Positions 1 through 8,313 of a stretch of DNA of 36,275 nucleotides are shown piece by piece. The first letter of the stretch is position 1. Each line of letters opens with the position of its first letter. Source of the stretch: Cenarchaeum sp. SB0675_bin_21 (GTDB taxonomy: Archaea > Thermoproteota > Nitrososphaeria > Nitrososphaerales > Nitrosopumilaceae); NCBI GenBank assembly GCA_009843815.1, contig VYCS01000003.1, positions 1 to 36,275 on the forward strand, in the 5' to 3' direction. The position numbers were made by a program, and so were the translations under genes. Under the pieces are notes generated by a model, which was given only the letters and a program-made list of their open reading frames with translations, searched no databases and had not been told where the DNA came from.

Positions 1-117
1 AAGTTGGGCTCAGAGGCCATGCATGGTCAACTAAACTTACGAAACTTGCCGGACCCCCGTGCTTGCAGTAGGAACCATAGTCTGTATTATTGCAGGGTTT
101 TCGTTTTAGTGGTGTGA
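1..117 (+). CDS. tnpB: TnpB C-terminal end (partial, runs off left edge)
   Basis: The open frame enters from the left edge and stops at TGA 115-117. Its first codons read KLGSEAMHGQLNLRNLPD, identical to residues 385 onward of the TnpB encoded at 26828-28165, so this is the tail of a second copy of the same family. After LPD the two copies part: this one jumps straight into the terminal sequence (CCCCCGTGCTTGCAG...), having lost roughly 170 bases that the other copy has between these points. The last 20 or so residues are therefore read from the element end and flanking DNA. The catalytic part lies outside the window, so activity cannot be judged. Confidence 0.75.
   Translation, partial: KLGSEAMHGQLNLRNLPDPRACSRNHSLYYCRVFVLVV
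53..76 (+). repeat. Right terminal repeat of the left-edge TnpB element
   Basis: Twenty-four bases here, ending in GTAGGAACC, are identical to the reverse complement of 26786-26809, the terminal repeat on the 3' side of the complete element. This marks the outer end of the left-edge copy. If target duplication applies, bases 77-84 (ATAGTCTG) would be one copy and the other lies outside the window. Confidence 0.7.
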
Positions 118-133
118 GTTAACCTGTGTATAA

Positions 134-610
134 TCATTGTATAGTAACTTTGAGCATCTTGGCTTCCTGTAAAGGGCAGTCGTTGCCATCTCGGGGCAGG
201 CTGACTATCTTGTCGGCCACATCCATACCAGAGACTACTTCGCCAAATACGGTATACTGACGGTCTAAGAATGCTGAGTCTGTAGTCACTATAAAGAACT
301 GTGAGCCGGCGCTGTCAGGGTCTTGCGCTCTAGCCATAGACACTATTCCTCTCTTGTGTGAGCGAGAGTTAAACTCGGCCTTTATGGTATAGTCTGGGCC
401 TCCCTGGCCCCATGTGCGTTTATTATTTGTTTTAGTGTTGGGGTCTCCGCCCTGTATCATAAAGCCGGGTATAACACGGTGAAAGAGTGTGTTATTGTAA
501 AAGTTGGATTTTGCCAGAGATTCAAAGTTTCTTACGGTTTCGGGCGCCAGTTCAGGCAATAAACGAAAAGATATTGTTCCATGATTCGTCTCTATGACAA
601 CTATACTCAT
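134..610 (-). CDS. Cyclophilin-type peptidyl-prolyl cis-trans isomerase
   Basis: A 158-residue single-domain cyclophilin, which speeds cis-trans isomerisation of Xaa-Pro bonds during protein folding. The family signature FHRVIPGFMIQGGD is at residues 43-56, with the catalytic Arg in FHRV, and the second active-site strand SAGSQFFIV at 100-108. The expected tryptophan loop reads DRQYTVFGEV, close to the LDGKHTVFGEV form of bacterial cyclophilins. No signal peptide is present, so it should act in the cytoplasm. Length is normal for prokaryotic cyclophilins. It is a single gene downstream of the large exported protein on the same strand, with about 120 bases between them. Confidence 0.95.
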   Translation of the reverse strand: MSIVVIETNHGTISFRLLPELAPETVRNFESLAKSNFYNNTLFHRVIPGFMIQGGDPNTKTNNKRTWGQGGPDYTIKAEFNSRSHKRGIVSMARAQDPDSAGSQFFIVTTDSAFLDRQYTVFGEVVSGMDVADKIVSLPRDGNDCPLQEAKMLKVTIQ

Positions 611-733
611 TGAATTTTTGTCTTAACTACATAATAATAGTGTATACTTGTTTGAGATATATGATCAAAAACTCTATAGATCATGGTAAAAAATGGGTAA
701 TACCCATCATATGGTCATAAAAAATTTAGTATT

Positions 734-2374
734 TTATTGTGATGTGCATTCTCCACCATCTACGGTGTCATATGTGAACTGTATCACTAATCCTGAGCCG
801 ACGAGTGCATCACCCTCTACCTTCAGGTTAGTAGCTTCAAATTCTATTGGATAACTATATTTCTCCGTTAGCATTGAGGTGTTGTTTGCAAATGTGAACT
901 CAGCCTTTGTGTCATCGTCTACCGTTAATTTCATGTTAACATAGTTGTTAAAGCCATCAGCGCCAGTAAGATCTGCAGTAACACCTGTAATCCTCACAGC
1001 GTTAAGGTCACAATCCATCTCTGCTTCATACGTTGTCAATACTCCAGTACCAGATATATCTGGACTTATGAATAATATCTGATCAACGTTATCAAGTGGA
1101 GCTATATCAGCTGGGGTTATCTTACATTTAGGATCTGCAGCCTCAGAGTGATAGTTTACTGTTACCGAATATACAGTGGCAGCACCAAGTTGTGCTTTGG
1201 TAGTGGCAAGGCCAGTATATCCAGATGCAAATGTTTCGTCAGTAGTACTAGTAATGCCTGTAGCATTGGCAGTATTAAACTCTGTATTTGCATACTTGTC
1301 TAGTGCAGTAATATTAGTATTAGGATTAGCATTAGCACCACGCGATTCCGTCGTGGATTCAAATGTCAGCGTCTTGCCGGCCTTTAGTTCCATAAGTTTA
1401 AAGTCGTGGTGAACATCATATATTTCAGGATCATCAGTACCAGAAGTTCCAGTAAATCTACTATCAAAGATTAAATTGTCACCAACATGTAAGGTAGCAT
1501 GTGCTTCATCAGCATCAGTAGCTAGATCAGCATACACTGGGTTGGCAACTACATTTGTGCTTGTCATAGTACCATTGTACTGGAATGTAATGCCATCTGT
1601 TCCGTCAGTAAAGTCACTGGTTTGAGTACTATCACCAATGGTAGAGCTCACAGTACCAATAAAGACATCAGATTCACAAGTAAAGTGGTATTCGGTCATG
1701 TATTTATCATTTGCTGGTTCTTTATCTAGTCTATGGGCATACCATGCTAGCTTGACATCTTCTGTAAGTTCATGGTTGGACAGCTGTTCGGGTGCTGATC
1801 CAACTACGGTCTGGGCGGTCTCCTTGACTAAACCTAACTCACCTTGTATTGATTCAACTTCGGTCTGAATTGTAGCAAGTGTACTACTAAACTCATTAAG
1901 TTGAGTTGTTATAGAATCAACCTTATCTGCAAGGTCTCCTACACTGGCATCTCCTGCCAACGTAGATATTTTGTTTTGTATGTCTGGCAAAGCCTCTGAC
2001 AGACTTTCAATCTGTTCTTTGAGTTCTGCAGAGTCGCTTGCTCTTGTTGCGGCGTAGTTATCAAGTTTGTCCTCAAGTGTATCCACCTTAGCACTGGTGG
2101 CCATTACATCATCAGATAAATCAGATATTTCACCCGATATTGTGGTTATCTCTGCAGCAACCATATTAAGGGCATCTGTTATAGGTGTAAATTGACTACC
2201 GAAGTTGTTCCAAATTTCGGTAAGTTGTGCAACTTTACTATTAGTATCAGAAGTAGTATCAACAACAGTCGCTAATCTCTCTGTATTTGTCTGCGCAAAA
2301 GCGTCATTAATCGTCACTGCTCCTGCAATCATTACAGCTGATAACAGGAGTGCATGAAATGTTTTTACTTTCAT
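734..2374 (-). CDS. Large exported protein with N-terminal coiled coil
   Basis: A 546-residue protein. Residues 1-28 form a clear signal peptide (charged MKVK, hydrophobic LLLSAVMIAGAV, cleavage after DAFA). Residues 35-200 are rich in heptad-like repeats with D, S, E, L and I, with no proline in most of the stretch, indicating a long coiled coil. The rest is Thr-, Asp- and Ala-rich with beta-prone segments. Cysteines are few (around residues 230, 415, 455 and the C-terminal ECTSQ) and could form disulfides outside the cell. There is no C-terminal membrane anchor. It is probably a cell-surface or secreted structural protein; I do not recognise a named family. A TATA-like TTTATATAAA lies about 25 bases upstream of the ATG, so the mRNA is probably leaderless. 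Confidence 0.8.
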   Translation of the reverse strand: MKVKTFHALLLSAVMIAGAVTINDAFAQTNTERLATVVDTTSDTNSKVAQLTEIWNNFGSQFTPITDALNMVAAEITTISGEISDLSDDVMATSAKVDTLEDKLDNYAATRASDSAELKEQIESLSEALPDIQNKISTLAGDASVGDLADKVDSITTQLNEFSSTLATIQTEVESIQGELGLVKETAQTVVGSAPEQLSNHELTEDVKLAWYAHRLDKEPANDKYMTEYHFTCESDVFIGTVSSTIGDSTQTSDFTDGTDGITFQYNGTMTSTNVVANPVYADLATDADEAHATLHVGDNLIFDSRFTGTSGTDDPEIYDVHHDFKLMELKAGKTLTFESTTESRGANANPNTNITALDKYANTEFNTANATGITSTTDETFASGYTGLATTKAQLGAATVYSVTVNYHSEAADPKCKITPADIAPLDNVDQILFISPDISGTGVLTTYEAEMDCDLNAVRITGVTADLTGADGFNNYVNMKLTVDDDTKAEFTFANNTSMLTEKYSYPIEFEATNLKVEGDALVGSGLVIQFTYDTVDGGECTSQ

Positions 2375-2394
2375 TTTACATAGATAAACTACTG

Positions 2395-2405
2395 TTTTTA
2401 TATAA
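2395..2405. promoter_or_regulatory. TATA-like box for the exported protein
   Basis: The sequence TTTTATATAAA is read on the minus strand as TTTATATAAAA, about 25 bases before the ATG at 2374. That is the spacing expected for a leaderless archaeal transcript. Confidence 0.5.
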
Positions 2406-2417
2406 ACATAATGGATA

Positions 2418-2585
2418 ATGTACTATAAATTTTATCAAAATAGTATAGGTCACCCATCGTATGATGACTATACAGGCCAGACAGCATTAGAGCATTACGA
2501 TGTACTCAACGGAGGTAAAATATCAGTAGTTCTCCAGAATACTACGTCTAAACGCTCTACAATTTTTCGGCCCAAATCTCGGTAA
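2418..2585 (+). CDS. Possible 55-residue protein or gene remnant
   Basis: An ATG-initiated frame of 55 codons in the otherwise empty 328-base gap. It reads MYYKFYQNSIGHPSYDDYTG and continues with a soluble, protein-like composition through NGGKISVVLQNTT before TAA. Similarity to a known family is not recognised. It could be a small gene or a leftover piece of a surface protein. No strong ribosome binding site is visible, and the TATA-like box at 2395-2405 is too close to serve it well. Bases 2586-2670 hold nothing else I can identify. Confidence 0.25.
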   Translation: MYYKFYQNSIGHPSYDDYTGQTALEHYDVLNGGKISVVLQNTTSKRSTIFRPKSR

Positions 2586-2672
2586 AGTTTACCTTTGGCA
2601 CTATACCAGATTTGGAGCAACGTGTTAGGTATGTTCACTCGAGTATGTAACTTCTAACCCGAATAGAGCCTC

Positions 2673-2680
2673 TTTAAATA
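2673..2680 (+). promoter_or_regulatory. TATA-like box before the 81-residue HTH gene
   Basis: TTTAAATA lies 21 bases before the ATG at 2702, the position expected for a leaderless or nearly leaderless transcript. Confidence 0.55.
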
Positions 2681-2701
2681 CACAATAAATGAGCTTAGTG
2701 T

Positions 2702-2947
2702 ATGAGTAAGCCTCAAAGCCAGACCATAAAAGACACAATCATGATACATCTAGGCGAGGGTATTACAGACAAACAAGAGATATACACAAAAGTTGCTACA
2801 GCCCTAAAGGTTCCCAGGCCAACCGTACGTCGGGTAGCTGGAGATCTGCGTCGCGAAATCGAAGAGAAGATACAGAGTATGGAGGCACAAAGACAACATA
2901 TTGAGGGGCAGTTAAGAGTGTCCACAAAGCCTGCCAGTACATCTTGA
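2702..2947 (+). CDS. Small helix-turn-helix protein
   Basis: An 81-residue protein with a single predicted HTH or winged-helix domain: TIKDTIMIHLGEGITDKQEI forms the first helices and VPRPTVRRVAGDLRREIEEK (residues 38-57) reads as the turn and recognition helix. The C-terminal 20 residues are polar and Gln-rich. Small single-domain proteins of this pattern are common in Nitrososphaerota and are presumed DNA-binding. The regulatory target is unknown. It has its own promoter and stands alone, followed by a tnpB that looks like a later insertion. Confidence 0.7.
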   Translation: MSKPQSQTIKDTIMIHLGEGITDKQEIYTKVATALKVPRPTVRRVAGDLRREIEEKIQSMEAQRQHIEGQLRVSTKPASTS

Positions 2948-3049
2948 ACTATTAGAATCACAGAATGTTATAGGACAGTAGTGGTTATGCAGAAGCCTAA
3001 TGACGGCAAACGCCGGCTTGCATTATCAGACCATCGGATTCAATGACGC

Positions 3050-4342
3050 ATGTCTGTTCGGATCCATCCGGCCATGCGGGGCAAGGAACTGAGGCGCAGG
3101 GCGGTACACCACACACGTGTGTATCAAACACGCTTTGCCGACTACATTGTATTGGATGTATTTGGAAGTCACAAGGCATGGCGTACAAAGCAATTGACGG
3201 ATAAACATGCCCGCGCGCCGCACTTTCGTAATCCGGTGGCGCAGACCGACATATTTGAGTTGGCATTTGATGATACATCAAAACGGTGGAACGGCACGCC
3301 GTCAATCCATGTAGCAGTATATGGAACGGGTCGGCAGAATAGGTCGTGGATGGCATTTCCGGTACCGCCATATGTCGTAAATGAGCTTGGCAGGCCAAAC
3401 AGAACACCCAAAACCGTATCCATAAACAGGGATGAGATATTCATCACGTATCAGGAGAATGTGCAGGATAGTAAAGCCGTAATGTGGGCAGATGTGGATA
3501 TGAATGCAAAGAACAACGCGTATTCATTCACTGATGGTACGGTAACTATTGTGGGCAACCGAAATGGGAGTGAGTACAACAGGGCGTGTAGCAGGATATT
3601 GAAGGTGAGGCGGCGGAACGATGACCGCATCATGGCAAAGTATACGGGAAAGGCATGGAAAACATACGGGAACCGCATACGCAATGATGTACATGTGGAG
3701 GCCAAAAGGTTGGCCAATGCGCGGTGTGTCGTAGGGTTTGAGACGCTGAACATCCACAACCTGTACAACAAAAATGGTAAAATGTCGCCATATGTCCGCG
3801 GCAAGACGAAAGCGACACTGAATACCGGCCAGAGGCAGGCTGCCCTCAAGAACGCGGCAGAGTCCGCGGGGCTGCCAAGTGTGGGCGTTGAGCCGCGCAA
3901 CACGTCTGCCAAATGCCACAAGTGTGGCGGAAGACTGGCGTTTCACAGTAAACGGAGCGGCGAGGTGCCGCTGCGCAACATGCGCTGCGGGGGTGTGTGC
4001 AGGGCAATGCGGGAGAGGGATGCCAACGCCAGCACCAACATATTATTGCTTATAATACGGGAATTGATGGGTGATTCTGTCGTTTCGACTGGAACCATCA
4101 CGACGTCCGAGCTGCTGCAACTACTCAAAGTGGTGGTTGCCAATCGCACAGTCCCGCATCGTAAGAAATTAATCGACATCATGCGGCTCTTAGAGGGTCG
4201 TAGCGCAAACACCTTGTGGTGTTTGTCGGGGGTGCACAAACCAAAACACCGTAATTACGTCGACGGTGACTCCATGGGTGTATTTGGGGTGGGCGATGCC
4301 GGCCGGAACGGTCCGGGGCCGCCCAATGCTGCCAAGTTGTGA
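3050..4342 (+). CDS. tnpB: TnpB-family RuvC nuclease, solitary (no tnpA)
   Basis: A 430-residue TnpB, the RNA-guided nuclease of IS200/IS605-type elements. All three RuvC acidic residues can be placed: Asp150 in WADVDMNAKNN, Glu231 in VGFETLNIHN and Asp324 in RERDANASTNIL. The zinc ribbon is unusual: CHKC at 289-292 is normal, but the second half is CGGVC at 313-317 (CxxxC instead of CxxC). About 100 residues follow the last catalytic Asp and are GC-rich in DNA, as expected where the guide RNA scaffold overlaps the gene end. The start is the first ATG after an in-frame TGA at 3044. The sequence differs strongly from the other two tnpB genes here, so it belongs to another lineage. No transposase is adjacent. 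Confidence 0.85.
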   Translation: MSVRIHPAMRGKELRRRAVHHTRVYQTRFADYIVLDVFGSHKAWRTKQLTDKHARAPHFRNPVAQTDIFELAFDDTSKRWNGTPSIHVAVYGTGRQNRSWMAFPVPPYVVNELGRPNRTPKTVSINRDEIFITYQENVQDSKAVMWADVDMNAKNNAYSFTDGTVTIVGNRNGSEYNRACSRILKVRRRNDDRIMAKYTGKAWKTYGNRIRNDVHVEAKRLANARCVVGFETLNIHNLYNKNGKMSPYVRGKTKATLNTGQRQAALKNAAESAGLPSVGVEPRNTSAKCHKCGGRLAFHSKRSGEVPLRNMRCGGVCRAMRERDANASTNILLLIIRELMGDSVVSTGTITTSELLQLLKVVVANRTVPHRKKLIDIMRLLEGRSANTLWCLSGVHKPKHRNYVDGDSMGVFGVGDAGRNGPGPPNAAKL

Positions 4343-4354
4343 TTATGCATAATC
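4341..4354. repeat. 14-bp perfect palindrome at the end of tnpB
   Basis: GATTATGCATAATC is its own reverse complement and overlaps the tnpB stop codon. It could be part of the element end or of the RNA scaffold. TTATGCA also occurs at about 2983 just before the gene, in the orientation an inverted end would have, but the surrounding match is weak. Confidence 0.4.
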
Positions 4355-4374
4355 TCTAGTAAGTGTCTGTTACA

Positions 4375-4384
4375 TTTTTTAAAC
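4375..4384 (+). promoter_or_regulatory. TATA-like box before the CopC/YtkA-like gene
   Basis: TTTTTTAAAC ends 19 bases before the ATG at 4404, consistent with a leaderless transcript. Confidence 0.5.
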
Positions 4385-4403
4385 GTATTTTGGGCTTTAA
4401 AAT

Positions 4404-5030
4404 ATGAGATTATTTGTTCTTGTATGCCTCATTACAGTCTCATACTTTGGGATGGCACATGCACATACTCTTGATTCATATGACAAGTACAGGTTAGAGA
4501 TTGGGTGGGAGAATGCCCCTCCCTACTCAGGTGAGGTCAATGCTATTCTAATATATGTGAGTCCACTAGTCGAGGGAATAGAGTTGGAGGAGCAACCCTT
4601 CAAAGATGGTGTTACCGGCTTAGAAGATACACTTAGGATGGAGGTGCTAAATCGTGACTCCAGCATCACCTTACTTCTTACGCCTTCGGAAACAGATGGT
4701 CTATATCGTACATTTGTCAAAATAGACAAAGCTGGTTTCTATCAAGTCAATCTGATTGGAGATATACAAGGTACGCCCATCAGCCTCTCTATGCACCCGC
4801 CCCAAGTCATGAGCTCAGAGGACATATCTTTCCCACCCAATTATGATATCATTGGTATAGAATTGCAAGAGCAGTTAGACGCACTAAACGCCACACATAG
4901 TGCCGAATTAGACTCTCTTCGTAGTAGTATGGAAGGGCATAATGCTTCATTGTTGGCCGCTCAGATTCTGGGAGGTGCCGGTGTAATAGTAGGCATAATA
5001 TCTTTGGTTCGCAGCCGCAAAGGTGCATAA
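4404..5030 (+). CDS. Exported, membrane-anchored CopC/YtkA-like protein
   Basis: A 208-residue protein with an N-terminal signal peptide (residues 1-20, MRLFVLVCLITVSYFGMAHA). A single immunoglobulin-like domain follows at about 20-135, with the family-like stretches YRLEIGWENAPPYSGEVNAI and GFYQVNLIGDIQGTPISLSM. Residues 150-178 form a short helical linker, then a C-terminal transmembrane helix (ILGGAGVIVGIISLV) and a basic tail. The mature protein would begin HTLDS, close to the amino-terminal His arrangement of copper-binding CopC domains. Metal binding is an inference and the usual ligand set is not complete. The domain would face outward, held by the C-terminal anchor. It is a single gene. 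Confidence 0.65.
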   Translation: MRLFVLVCLITVSYFGMAHAHTLDSYDKYRLEIGWENAPPYSGEVNAILIYVSPLVEGIELEEQPFKDGVTGLEDTLRMEVLNRDSSITLLLTPSETDGLYRTFVKIDKAGFYQVNLIGDIQGTPISLSMHPPQVMSSEDISFPPNYDIIGIELQEQLDALNATHSAELDSLRSSMEGHNASLLAAQILGGAGVIVGIISLVRSRKGA

Positions 5031-5374
5031 TGTCATAATTAGCAGTATTTGGTTGCGCAGACAATAGTAGGGCCGGGAAGGGTATGCTGTATTATATTTG
5101 CAAACACCGCCTAAAACCGTTAATTTATTTCCAGTTTAGAGGTAAGACATCTGTTTAGCACTTTAATATACACACGGCATGTGGTATGGCGGCGCAGAGC
5201 ACAATGGTAGAACCATACGCAAGGGGACCGTGTTATATGTGATTTATTGTTGATGTGTGCAAATTTTCAAAGTTGTAGAACATCAAAGGGTGATGGTATT
5301 TGAGATATTCTCTTGACTGTACCGTTTTCCCAAATGAACAAAAGGTCATATGGCACAGTACAGTTGCGTATAGA
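5031..5374. other. Intergenic region with nested inverted repeats
   Basis: No gene is seen in these 344 bases between two convergent genes. A TATA-like CTTTAATATA at 5161-5170 is followed by nested complementary segments: ACACGG (5172-5177) with CCGTGT (5228-5233), and GTATGG (5184-5189) with CCATAC (5213-5218). A competing hairpin ATGGT/ACCAT lies inside. A small RNA is possible but not shown, and the TATA box is too close to the outer stem for it to be fully transcribed. Confidence 0.3.
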
Positions 5375-6271
5375 CTATACATCAATAACCAACAGGTCTT
5401 GAGCGGCAATCACTGAATCGTGTATGCAACGGGCCTCCTTTAGGTGCGTATCAACATCTTTGTATCTGGTAGAGAAGTGTGTAAGTATTAGATTTTTGAC
5501 TTTGGCATCTTTAGCCAATGTTGCCGCTTCTTCTGATGTGGAATGGCCTGTTTTAATGGCGCGTTGTGCCATATTATTGGCAAACGTAGAGTCAAATATT
5601 AGATAGTCACAGCCGGTAAAGAAGCGCCTCAGTTCAGGACTAGGCCTGGTATCTCCCGAATATCCTATCATCATACCTGGCCTAGATGAGCCTAGAACCT
5701 GTTCGGGCGTGACCTGACCGCCCTGTATAGATATACTGTTGCCCTTTTGTAGTTCCCCCCACAAGATGCCCTCTGGTACTCCCAACTTGTGAGCTTTTTG
5801 TGTATCAAACCTACCCGCTTTATCACGCTCTTTAAACAGATACGAAAGAGCCCGAATGCTATGATCTGCTACACAGGCATGTACTGTATATGATGCGGTC
5901 TCGCATATCTCGCCTTCAGTTATATCCTCAACAACGACCTCAAAGCGCGGCACAGTGCCTAACATACGCATGTTCTCCTGAACAAACTCCTCTATACCTG
6001 GGGGTCCGTATATTGATAGTCTCTTGTCACGATCTTGTAAAGACATGGTCTGTATCATGCCTAAAAGTCCCAGACAGTGATCTCCGTGCAGGTGGGATAC
6101 AAATATGGACATTCTCTTATTCCAACCCAAACCCGCTGTGCGATAAGATATCTGTGATCCCTCGCCGGCATCAAACATCAATATCTCGCCATCCCTCTGT
6201 ATACATACACATGGAGAGGCGCGTTGCTTGGTGGGGACTGCAGCAGATGTACCCAAAAATACAATCTTCAC
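5375..6271 (-). CDS. rnz: tRNase Z (tRNA 3' processing endonuclease)
   Basis: A 298-residue metallo-beta-lactamase of the ElaC/RNase Z type, which removes 3' trailers from pre-tRNAs. The zinc motif HLHGDH is at residues 60-65. The upstream GTSAAVPTKQRASPC segment, the later FDSTF/YSGDTRPS strand and the HFSTRY motif near the C-terminus complete the family pattern. Length is normal for the short form. The chosen start is GTG at 6269-6271, which puts the conserved KIVFLGTSAAVP strand immediately at the N-terminus. The tRNA in this window encodes its own CCA, so processing there must spare or stop after CCA. Its neighbours are unrelated housekeeping genes. Confidence 0.93.
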   Translation of the reverse strand: MKIVFLGTSAAVPTKQRASPCVCIQRDGEILMFDAGEGSQISYRTAGLGWNKRMSIFVSHLHGDHCLGLLGMIQTMSLQDRDKRLSIYGPPGIEEFVQENMRMLGTVPRFEVVVEDITEGEICETASYTVHACVADHSIRALSYLFKERDKAGRFDTQKAHKLGVPEGILWGELQKGNSISIQGGQVTPEQVLGSSRPGMMIGYSGDTRPSPELRRFFTGCDYLIFDSTFANNMAQRAIKTGHSTSEEAATLAKDAKVKNLILTHFSTRYKDVDTHLKEARCIHDSVIAAQDLLVIDV

Positions 6272-6531
6272 TATAGTGTAACATTATATCCTGCTTATTA
6301 TCGGCATCGGTTTGGATTCTTCTTACAAATATACATGATGTTCTAAACTCAAATCTGGCCGTATCAAGGTATAGCCGTAAGGTCTTGGAGTATACTACTT
6401 GTGAGTCATCCATATCTGTATAACTTTGTTTATGGGACCATTCTGTACCCAAAGTCTGGCAGGTACTAAGAGATGATCTGTTATGTACAACCTGCTAACT
6501 TAATATTGGGAGCGGCGATGAAAGAATTTTG

Positions 6532-7200
6532 ATGAGTACAAATAATCCAAGGCTGGTACTGGTGGACTTTACTGCTAGACTGCCAGATGGTTCTGTAATC
6601 GACACCACACAGAGTGATCACAGCCAAGGCATACCCACTCAACCTCTAAGGCCAAGATTAGTATCTTTAGGGCACCCATCATTTGTAGTGGTTAAGGGTT
6701 TGGAGAGGGCACTCGAAGATGCCGAATTAAACGTACCACAAACCATAGAGGTGGAACCAAAGGATGCCTATGGTGAATGGAATCGTAAGTTGCTGCGGAT
6801 GGTGACCGCCAGAAAACTAGAGGATCCAGAAAAATCTGCCGTAGGGGATGAAATAAAGATTAACGGTAGAACAGGATTCATTAAATTTATGAGTTCTGGG
6901 AGAGTCCAGGTAGACTACAATCACAGGTATGCAGGTAAAAAGATACGATACGACTTTACTGTTACCGACCTTTTGGATGCCGATAAGGCAAAGGTAGAAG
7001 CCATCTTGGAAGAGGCGGGTTTTGGTGATGAGCCCAACTACCAACTTGATGAGGGTTCACTGGAGATATCAATACCAAACGATATGCTTAAGGACGAAAA
7101 GTTTCAGAACAGAATATTCCAGCTTCATATGAACATATTCCGTTTTGTATCAGATCTCAAAGACATACGATTCACAATAGAGTTTACAGCGCCAGCTTAG
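6532..7200 (+). CDS. FKBP-type peptidyl-prolyl isomerase (SlyD-like)
   Basis: A 222-residue archaeal FKBP/SlyD-type isomerase and chaperone. The FKBP core begins VLVDFTARLPDGSVIDTT and contains the strand-and-loop VVVKGLERALEDAELNVPQTIEVEPKDAYGEW. An insert-in-flap region (about 105-135, FIKFMSSGRVQVDYNHRYAGKKI) is placed as in archaeal FKBPs, where it has chaperone activity. A further 80-residue C-terminal domain is present. ATG 6532 is preferred over the adjacent TTG 6529; a TATA-like TTAATATT lies near 6509. It ends tail-to-tail with the G1P dehydrogenase gene, the two sharing four bases. Confidence 0.9.
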   Translation: MSTNNPRLVLVDFTARLPDGSVIDTTQSDHSQGIPTQPLRPRLVSLGHPSFVVVKGLERALEDAELNVPQTIEVEPKDAYGEWNRKLLRMVTARKLEDPEKSAVGDEIKINGRTGFIKFMSSGRVQVDYNHRYAGKKIRYDFTVTDLLDADKAKVEAILEEAGFGDEPNYQLDEGSLEISIPNDMLKDEKFQNRIFQLHMNIFRFVSDLKDIRFTIEFTAPA

Positions 7201-8252
7201 ATTATGCCGCTCTCCAGAGCCAGTCTCTTGGCGGAGGATGCATCTAGTGGTACCTCTTTTAGTATCGTGTAGCGCTCTGGCCGTAGGCTCTGGGCCATGC
7301 ATAGTGCCTGGACAACATCCTCATCAGAGAGCCCTATGTCGGCAGCAGTTGTGGGGGCGCCCACATTCTTAAGGGCAGTAGTTATACTCTGATGGTCCAA
7401 GTCATGTAGTTTGGCCATTACTATAGAGCCAATTCCGCACTTTTCACCGTGCAGTCCCTTCCCTGGAGTTATCTTGTCCAGTGCATGTGAGAAGAGATGC
7501 TCAGCTCCCGAACACGGTCTGCTACTACCGGCTATACATGATGCCACACCCGCACTGATCAAAGCTTCCACAATAAGACGTACTTCTGGGCCCTTCTCGG
7601 CAAAGGTGGCCGCATTCTCCATAATCATGTTGGCGCTCATCATGGCCAAGCTGGCAGAGTATCTCCCATAGTACTCGCCGGTCTTTTCGTGAGATAGTTG
7701 CCAGTCCTGAACGGCTATTATATTAGCCACCAAATCACCACAGCCACTAGCCAGTAATTTGGCGGGGGCGCTCTTTATGATATCCAAATCAACAAATACT
7801 CCCAAAGGTGACCTCGCCACTCTAGAATGGGGACGGTCTCCCTTTACAGACACAAAGGGGCTGGCCATACCATCATGTGAGGCTGCCGTAGGAACACTGA
7901 CGTATGGTCTATCCAGACTGGTGGCGGTCATCTTTGCGATATCAACGGACCTGCCTCCGCCTATACCCACCACAACATCTGGTCTATCCTGCGTGATGGC
8001 GCTCTTGGCCATCGTAAATGACACAGTATTGTTGTCCTGAAAGATATGCCATGTGTATCTTATATTTGCCGCCTCCAGTGAGGCCTCAATTATACTACCT
8101 AGAACTCTTTTGACGTTCGCTCCAGAGACCAACGATGCGCAGCCGCCCTTTATCAAATGTATTAAAAAGTCTCCTATCTCTTGTATGTTATTCTCGCCTA
8201 TAACTATACGGCGGGGCAGCTCCATAATATGAGGGGCATTTGACACCAACAT
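7197..8252 (-). CDS. egsA: sn-glycerol-1-phosphate dehydrogenase
   Basis: A 351-residue enzyme that reduces dihydroxyacetone phosphate to sn-glycerol-1-phosphate, the step fixing the stereochemistry of archaeal membrane lipids. The NAD(P)-binding GIGGGRSVD is at residues 96-104. The zinc ligands are Asp173 (SGCGDLVAN), His252 (GAEHLFSHAL) and His268 (GLHGEKCG), as in the family. Length is normal. It is transcribed divergently from the proteasome beta gene, 61 bases apart. Its product feeds the GGGP synthase encoded at 16159-16905, so two consecutive steps of ether lipid synthesis are in this window though not in one operon. Confidence 0.95.
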   Translation of the reverse strand: MLVSNAPHIMELPRRIVIGENNIQEIGDFLIHLIKGGCASLVSGANVKRVLGSIIEASLEAANIRYTWHIFQDNNTVSFTMAKSAITQDRPDVVVGIGGGRSVDIAKMTATSLDRPYVSVPTAASHDGMASPFVSVKGDRPHSRVARSPLGVFVDLDIIKSAPAKLLASGCGDLVANIIAVQDWQLSHEKTGEYYGRYSASLAMMSANMIMENAATFAEKGPEVRLIVEALISAGVASCIAGSSRPCSGAEHLFSHALDKITPGKGLHGEKCGIGSIVMAKLHDLDHQSITTALKNVGAPTTAADIGLSDEDVVQALCMAQSLRPERYTILKEVPLDASSAKRLALESGII

Positions 8253-8313
8253 ACATCAGAATTATAAAGTTATTTAAAAGGGTGCCATACTAACAGAGTT
8301 ACAAGGTGAACTT

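Noticed and set aside
6171-6452. A 93-codon minus-strand frame overlapping the start of the tRNase Z gene
   Set aside because: Its last third lies inside the tRNase Z coding region in another frame and there reads Cys- and Met-rich nonsense. The part upstream of 6272 has no promoter or family similarity.
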